In this document: positions 41,439 to 45,073 of the stretch, one piece after another | How positions within the stretch are numbered: the stretch's first letter is position 1 | Layout of the letters: each line of letters begins with the position of its first letter | DNA from: Actinomadura fibrosa | GTDB lineage: Bacteria; Actinomycetota; Actinomycetes; Streptosporangiales; Streptosporangiaceae | Length of the DNA stretch: 45,073 bases | Reading direction: 5' to 3' | Assembly (NCBI RefSeq): GCF_900659615.1 | Contig: NZ_CAACUY010000060.1 | Span: 1-45,073 of the forward strand | Notes under the pieces: model-generated | Database searches by the model: none | What the model was told of the DNA's origin: nothing | The model's input: only the letters and a program-made list of their open reading frames with translations | Translations under genes and position numbers: made by a program

Positions 41439-42632
41439 TCAGGGCGTCGAGGCCCAGGCGGTCAGATCCCAGAGCTGATGGGACGGCAGGCGCCGCAGCC
41501 GGACGGTCGCCGCCGACGGATCCCAGAACACCTCGTCGCTCTCCAGCTCCAGCGACTGGCCCGCGGTCAGCACCGCGCAGAGCAGCTCGTCCCGCGTGCG
41601 GACGGCCATGAGCGGACCGATCTGCGCGACCGCGCCGGTGCTCTCGTACAGAGTGCGGAGCAGCGCCTTGAGGGCCGCCTCGTCCTCCGGGCGGCGCACC
41701 GGCTCCACGCCCGACGGCATGCCCGCCTCCACCCGGGCGAGGCCGCGCCTGCCGTTGCCGTTGTGGGGGAGGTCGGCGCCCGTCGAGATGAGCAGCGCGG
41801 TGAACGCGCCCGCGAGGTCCTCGGCCGCCTGCCCGCCGAGGAAGTAGCGGCGGCGCTCCGGCGAGCCGGGCGCGGTGCCGTCCGTCCCCTCGGCGGTGCG
41901 GAACCGGACGTTCAGCCGGTTCGCGCGGACGCACCGCTCGTACATGTCGGTGAGGATGTCCTCAAGCTGCCCGTCGCGCGTCCACAGCCGTCCCGTGGCG
42001 GTGACCGCGGCGCCGTCGGCGGACGGGCGCGGACGGCCGGTCAGCGCCGCGGCGACGATGTCGTCCAGCTCGCCCTCGGTGTACTGGAGGAGCTCGGCGA
42101 CGACGTCCTCCACGCCTTCCAGCGTCCGGGTGAGGGTCCGCTGGAGCTCCAGGATCTCCTCGCCGCCGCGCTCCAGGTCGGCGAGCCGGTCCAGCGCGGC
42201 GTCGACCTTGCCCTCCACGGCGCCGCCCTGCGCCGTCCCCACCGCGCCGCGCACGGACGTCTCGACCTCGGTCAGCTTGCGGCGCAGCGCCGCGAGCGTG
42301 ATCCGCTGCTGTTCGAGGTCGTGCAGCCGCCCGGCCTGCGTCCGCAGGTAGTCGTCGGCCTGGTGGACGAGGTCCGCCAGCTCCTCGACCTGCCCGGTGT
42401 TCTGCCGCAGCCGCGTGTCGAGGGCGGGCAGCACCTCGCGCTTGACGCGCGACAGCTCGGCGGTGAGCTGCTCGCCCACCGTGACGAGCACGTTGTTCTG
42501 CTTGGTGACCTGCTCGTTCAGCTCGTCGATCCGGCGCGTGAACGCGTTGGCCTGATCGCGGCTCTGCTTGCCCGCGTACAGCTCAAGCGCCCCGACCACG
42601 ACGCACATCACCACCAGGATGACCGTCGTCAT
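41439..42632 (-). CDS. Membrane-anchored coiled-coil protein of unknown function
   Basis: The protein has 397 residues. A single N-terminal membrane segment (TTVILVVMCVVVGALELYAG) is followed by a long predicted coiled coil (about residues 25-185) with heptad-like Leu/Val spacing and many charged residues. A C-terminal globular region (about 200-397) follows, including RLWTRDGQLEDILTDMYERC and WDPSAATVRLRRLP. I do not recognise the C-terminal domain. ATG 42632 has GAGGAG just upstream; an earlier ATG at 42686 lacks a ribosome-binding site. It lies downstream of glnH on the same strand after a gap of about 160 bp. That makes a link to amino-acid sensing possible but unproven. Confidence 0.7.
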   Translation of the reverse strand: MTTVILVVMCVVVGALELYAGKQSRDQANAFTRRIDELNEQVTKQNNVLVTVGEQLTAELSRVKREVLPALDTRLRQNTGQVEELADLVHQADDYLRTQAGRLHDLEQQRITLAALRRKLTEVETSVRGAVGTAQGGAVEGKVDAALDRLADLERGGEEILELQRTLTRTLEGVEDVVAELLQYTEGELDDIVAAALTGRPRPSADGAAVTATGRLWTRDGQLEDILTDMYERCVRANRLNVRFRTAEGTDGTAPGSPERRRYFLGGQAAEDLAGAFTALLISTGADLPHNGNGRRGLARVEAGMPSGVEPVRRPEDEAALKALLRTLYESTGAVAQIGPLMAVRTRDELLCAVLTAGQSLELESDEVFWDPSAATVRLRRLPSHQLWDLTAWASTP

Positions 42633-42793
42633 GCCACTCCTCGGCCGGCCCGATTTCTCACCGATGCGGGTTTTGATCGCGACCATAACTTACGATCACG
42701 CGCGCCGACCGGAACTTACGTAACCGACTGATCTCAGTGACCGTCCGGTCCGACCTGTCCGACGGGCGACGCGCCGTGGCGGGCGCGGCGCGG

Positions 42794-43654
42794 TCAGTCA
42801 CATCCCTCGAACTGCGGGACGGTCGTGGTGACCCTCAGCCGGACCGGCCCGAACCACTTCGCCAGCAGCCGCGGCGCCGTGCCGTCCTGGTACATCCCCG
42901 TGACGGCCTTGTTGACGGCCTCGCAGCCGTCCGTGTCGCCCTTCCTGATGCCGATGCCGTACGGCTCGTCCGAGAACGGCGCGTTCACGACCTTCAGTTT
43001 GCCGCCGTCCCGAGCGGCCTGCGCGGCGAGCCCGGCGAGGATCAGGTCGTCGGTGGAGACGGCGTCCAGCCGTCCCGCGGACAGCGCCCGCAGGCAGCCC
43101 TCGTAGCCGTCCGCGTCGACGGGGACGGCGGCGACGCCCTTCTCGTCGTGGACGCGCGGGAACGACACCGAACCGGAGACCCGGCACAGGCGCTTGCCCT
43201 TGAGGTCGTGCACGGTCTTGATGGAGTCGTCGGACGCCCGGACGAGGATGTCCTGGTGCGCCACGTAGTACGGACCCGCGAACGCCACCTTCACCTTGCG
43301 TTCGGGCGTGACGGAGTAGCTCGCGACCACGAGGTCGACCCGGCCGGTCCGCAGCAGCGACTCGCGGGTCGCCGACGTCACCGTCCGGAAGGTCACGTTC
43401 TTTCCGGTGACGCCGAGCCGCCGGGCGACCTCCCTGGCGACGTCGATGTCGAAGCCCGCGTAGCCGTCGCCGCTGCGTAGGCCGACGCCCGGCTGGTCGG
43501 CGTTGACACCGATGACGAGGGCGTCCTTCTTCGCGACGGAGGTCTCGCCCGCGTCGGCGACGCCGCACGCCCCGGCCGCCAGGACGGAGCCCGCCGCGAG
43601 TAGCGCCGCCCCGGAACGCCGAGCCCGCGTCCCCCGCCACATTGCGCGGCGCAT
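42794..43654 (-). CDS. glnH: Glutamate/aspartate-binding lipoprotein (GlnH-like)
   Basis: The 286-residue extracellular solute-binding protein family 3 member has a signal sequence ending SVLAAGAC, with Cys30 as the probable lipidated residue. The mature protein starts VIGVNADQPGVGLRSGDGYAGFDIDVA-like (about residues 47-73), then VDLVVASYSVTPERKVKVAF, and ends with two nearby Cys-containing segments (GDTDGCEAVN, PQFEGCD). No amino-acid permease gene is adjacent. Instead it follows a GlnX-like membrane protein, as in the mycobacterial glnX-glnH-pknG set, where it acts as a sensor, not a transporter part. ATG 43654 has GGAGG upstream; an earlier start at 43684 would overlap the glnX end. Confidence 0.85.
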   Translation of the reverse strand: MRRAMWRGTRARRSGAALLAAGSVLAAGACGVADAGETSVAKKDALVIGVNADQPGVGLRSGDGYAGFDIDVAREVARRLGVTGKNVTFRTVTSATRESLLRTGRVDLVVASYSVTPERKVKVAFAGPYYVAHQDILVRASDDSIKTVHDLKGKRLCRVSGSVSFPRVHDEKGVAAVPVDADGYEGCLRALSAGRLDAVSTDDLILAGLAAQAARDGGKLKVVNAPFSDEPYGIGIRKGDTDGCEAVNKAVTGMYQDGTAPRLLAKWFGPVRLRVTTTVPQFEGCD

Positions 43655-43671
43655 GGCCGTCCCCCTCCGGT

Positions 43672-45073
43672 TCACTTGGACCACCGGTACTCGGCCAGGC
43701 GGGGCCGCACGCCCGCCAGCACGAGCCCGGCGATGACCACGCCCGCGATCGGCAGGACCGCGTACCAGCCCTTCGTCCCGCCGTCACCGTCGTCGACGGC
43801 CTCGCTGAACGACGCCTGGTGCGTGCCGATCAGGTCCTGGAGCGCCTTGTCGTAGCGGACGTAGTCCGCGGCGGCCGTACCGCGCGACGACACCGCCTGG
43901 GCCCGCTGACCGCCGTTCACGAGGTTGCGCATCGCGCGGTCGTTCTGCTGGAACCGCTTGAACTCGTCCAGCACCCTGACGAGCGCCTGCCTCTGCTCGG
44001 GCTCGTCGGAGCGGTTGGCCTCCGTGCCGAGGAACCCGAGGAACGGCGCGCGCCCCGGCTCGAACGCGAGCCCCTTCTGCACGGCGGTGTTGTACTCGTT
44101 GAGGTTCCCGGCCTTCAGGTACAGGACGGTCTGCGACTTGCTCAGGAACACCTGCTCGTAGGCGTCGGCGCGCTGCGGGTCGAGCAGGAAGCGCGTCTCG
44201 TCGGCGTTGGCGCTGTTGCTGATGGCGCGCGTCCGGGACAGGGCCAGGATCGAGTCGAACCCGTCCTCCTTGGCCTCCCGGAGATGGCTCGCCTGCCCGG
44301 ACAGCATCACGGTGGCCGCCACGACCAGCACCAGCGTGCCGAGCGTCGCCAGGGCCAGCGCCGGGTTCAGCATCCGCCGGTAGCGGACGGCCAGGTAGAC
44401 CTGGAGGCCGGCGAGCGCGGCGAGGAGCGCGAGCCCGGAGACGAGGATCCACGTGCGCCCCGCGAGGACGTTCGACCGCTTGTCCTCGTAGGTGTGCCGG
44501 ACGAGCGTGCCGTTGTCGAGCGTCAGGTTGTACGCCTTGGGCAGCAGGTCCAGCTTCATCAGGTCGGTCGCCTGCCGGTACAGCTTGAGGACGTTCTCCG
44601 GCGGCGACCCGGGCCCGTGCGAGGACTGCTGGTCGAGCAGGATCGCCTGGCCGGCGAGCCGCTCGTACTGGCCGAGCCCGTACACGAGCTCGCGGGCGGT
44701 GTTGTCCTCGGTGGTCTCGTCAGCGAGCTTGGACGCCTGGAGCAGCGCCTGGCCCGCCTTCGAGCGGCTCTGGTCGTAGCCGGCGAGGGCCCGGTCGCGG
44801 CCGCCGCCCGCCGCGTCGCCGGTGAGCAGCGCGTTCGCGAGCTGGGCGTCCATGTTGGTGAGCTGGAAGTACAGGTCGCCGGTCGCGACGACCTGCGGGC
44901 CCGCGTCGTGCCCGATGACGCGCACGCCCTCGCGGGCGTTCGCGACGGCGGCCCAGGTGACCGCGAGGAGCACCACGAGCAGCACGACGGTCAGCGCCGT
45001 GAGCGCCCGGACGCGTCCCGCGACCGTGCGGGGCAGCGCCCGCCGCAGCCCCCGCGGCGCCGGTGCCGGCTCG
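43672..45073 (-). CDS. glnX: GlnX-like tandem membrane sensor protein, 5'-truncated by window edge
   Basis: The frame is open to the window edge, so the start is missing (a GTG at 44985 is in frame but mid-helix); 466 residues are visible. There are four membrane segments: ALTVVLLVVLLAVTWAAV, WILVSGLALLAALAGLQVYL, ALATLGTLVLVVAATVML, and GWYAVLPIAGVVIAGLVLAG near the C-terminus. Two Ala/Gln/Asp-rich helical extracytoplasmic domains of about 140-150 residues lie between TM1-TM2 and TM3-TM4. This architecture and its position just before glnH match mycobacterial GlnX (about 440 residues), which relays amino-acid binding by GlnH to the kinase PknG. pknG is not in the window. Confidence 0.72.
   Translation of the reverse strand, partial: EPAPAPRGLRRALPRTVAGRVRALTALTVVLLVVLLAVTWAAVANAREGVRVIGHDAGPQVVATGDLYFQLTNMDAQLANALLTGDAAGGGRDRALAGYDQSRSKAGQALLQASKLADETTEDNTARELVYGLGQYERLAGQAILLDQQSSHGPGSPPENVLKLYRQATDLMKLDLLPKAYNLTLDNGTLVRHTYEDKRSNVLAGRTWILVSGLALLAALAGLQVYLAVRYRRMLNPALALATLGTLVLVVAATVMLSGQASHLREAKEDGFDSILALSRTRAISNSANADETRFLLDPQRADAYEQVFLSKSQTVLYLKAGNLNEYNTAVQKGLAFEPGRAPFLGFLGTEANRSDEPEQRQALVRVLDEFKRFQQNDRAMRNLVNGGQRAQAVSSRGTAAADYVRYDKALQDLIGTHQASFSEAVDDGDGGTKGWYAVLPIAGVVIAGLVLAGVRPRLAEYRWSK

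Overview
The window is chromosomal DNA from a very GC-rich actinomycete. Codon third positions are almost all G or C, GTG starts are frequent, and the gene order glnD-ffh-rpsP-khpA-rimM-trmD-rplS-lepB-rnhB-DUF2469, yraN-comM-dprA, rpsB-tsf-pyrH-frr-cdsA-rlmN is the conserved actinobacterial core order known from Streptomyces. A member of the Streptosporangiales such as Actinomadura is my best guess. That placement is inferred, not proven.

Layout. Positions 1-8380 hold the end of glnD (nitrogen signalling), ffh (signal recognition particle) and the ribosome/tRNA maturation cluster rpsP-khpA-rimM-trmD-rplS. Signal peptidase lepB follows, then about 1.45 kb of repeats with a transposase remnant, then rnhB and a DUF2469 gene. 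On the minus strand, yraN-comM-dprA (12.0-15.1 kb) form a tightly packed operon divergent from a XerC/D-type recombinase gene. A degenerate M23 (LytM-like) exported protein lies on the minus strand, divergent from rpsB-tsf-pyrH-frr-cdsA (17.5-22.0 kb). A SUFU-domain protein, rlmN, a protein with repeated DivIVA-type motifs and a DUF1963/YwqG protein follow.

Positions 25975-28665 look like a decaying accessory stretch. They contain related 18-bp repeat arrays, a DUF2064-type glycosyltransferase pseudogene broken by frameshifts and insertions, a short antisense piece resembling urease alpha subunit, a perfect 17-bp inverted repeat, a 153-bp diverged duplication, a 17-bp minisatellite and a G/T-rich block. 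Beyond it come a regulator joining an IS30-like HTH to a MarR-like domain, a GNAT acetyltransferase, a two-gene ABC exporter, a HIT protein and a stand-alone DUF1778-like protein.

Positions 32.4-38.8 kb form a polyamine module. An Lrp/AsnC regulator is divergent from an aldehyde dehydrogenase, followed by a translationally coupled PotA-PotD-PotB-PotC importer. Import of putrescine or spermidine and oxidation of the derived aminoaldehyde is the likely role. The last part holds a serine beta-lactamase-like hydrolase, a bacterial PH-domain membrane protein, an unrecognised protein, a membrane-anchored coiled-coil protein, and a GlnH-GlnX pair like the glutamate/aspartate-sensing module that sits beside pknG in mycobacteria.

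The most unusual feature overall is that many gaps between essential genes are filled by different GC-rich minisatellites. One such repeat is carried in frame inside GlnD as a Ser/Thr/Pro/Gly-rich insert.
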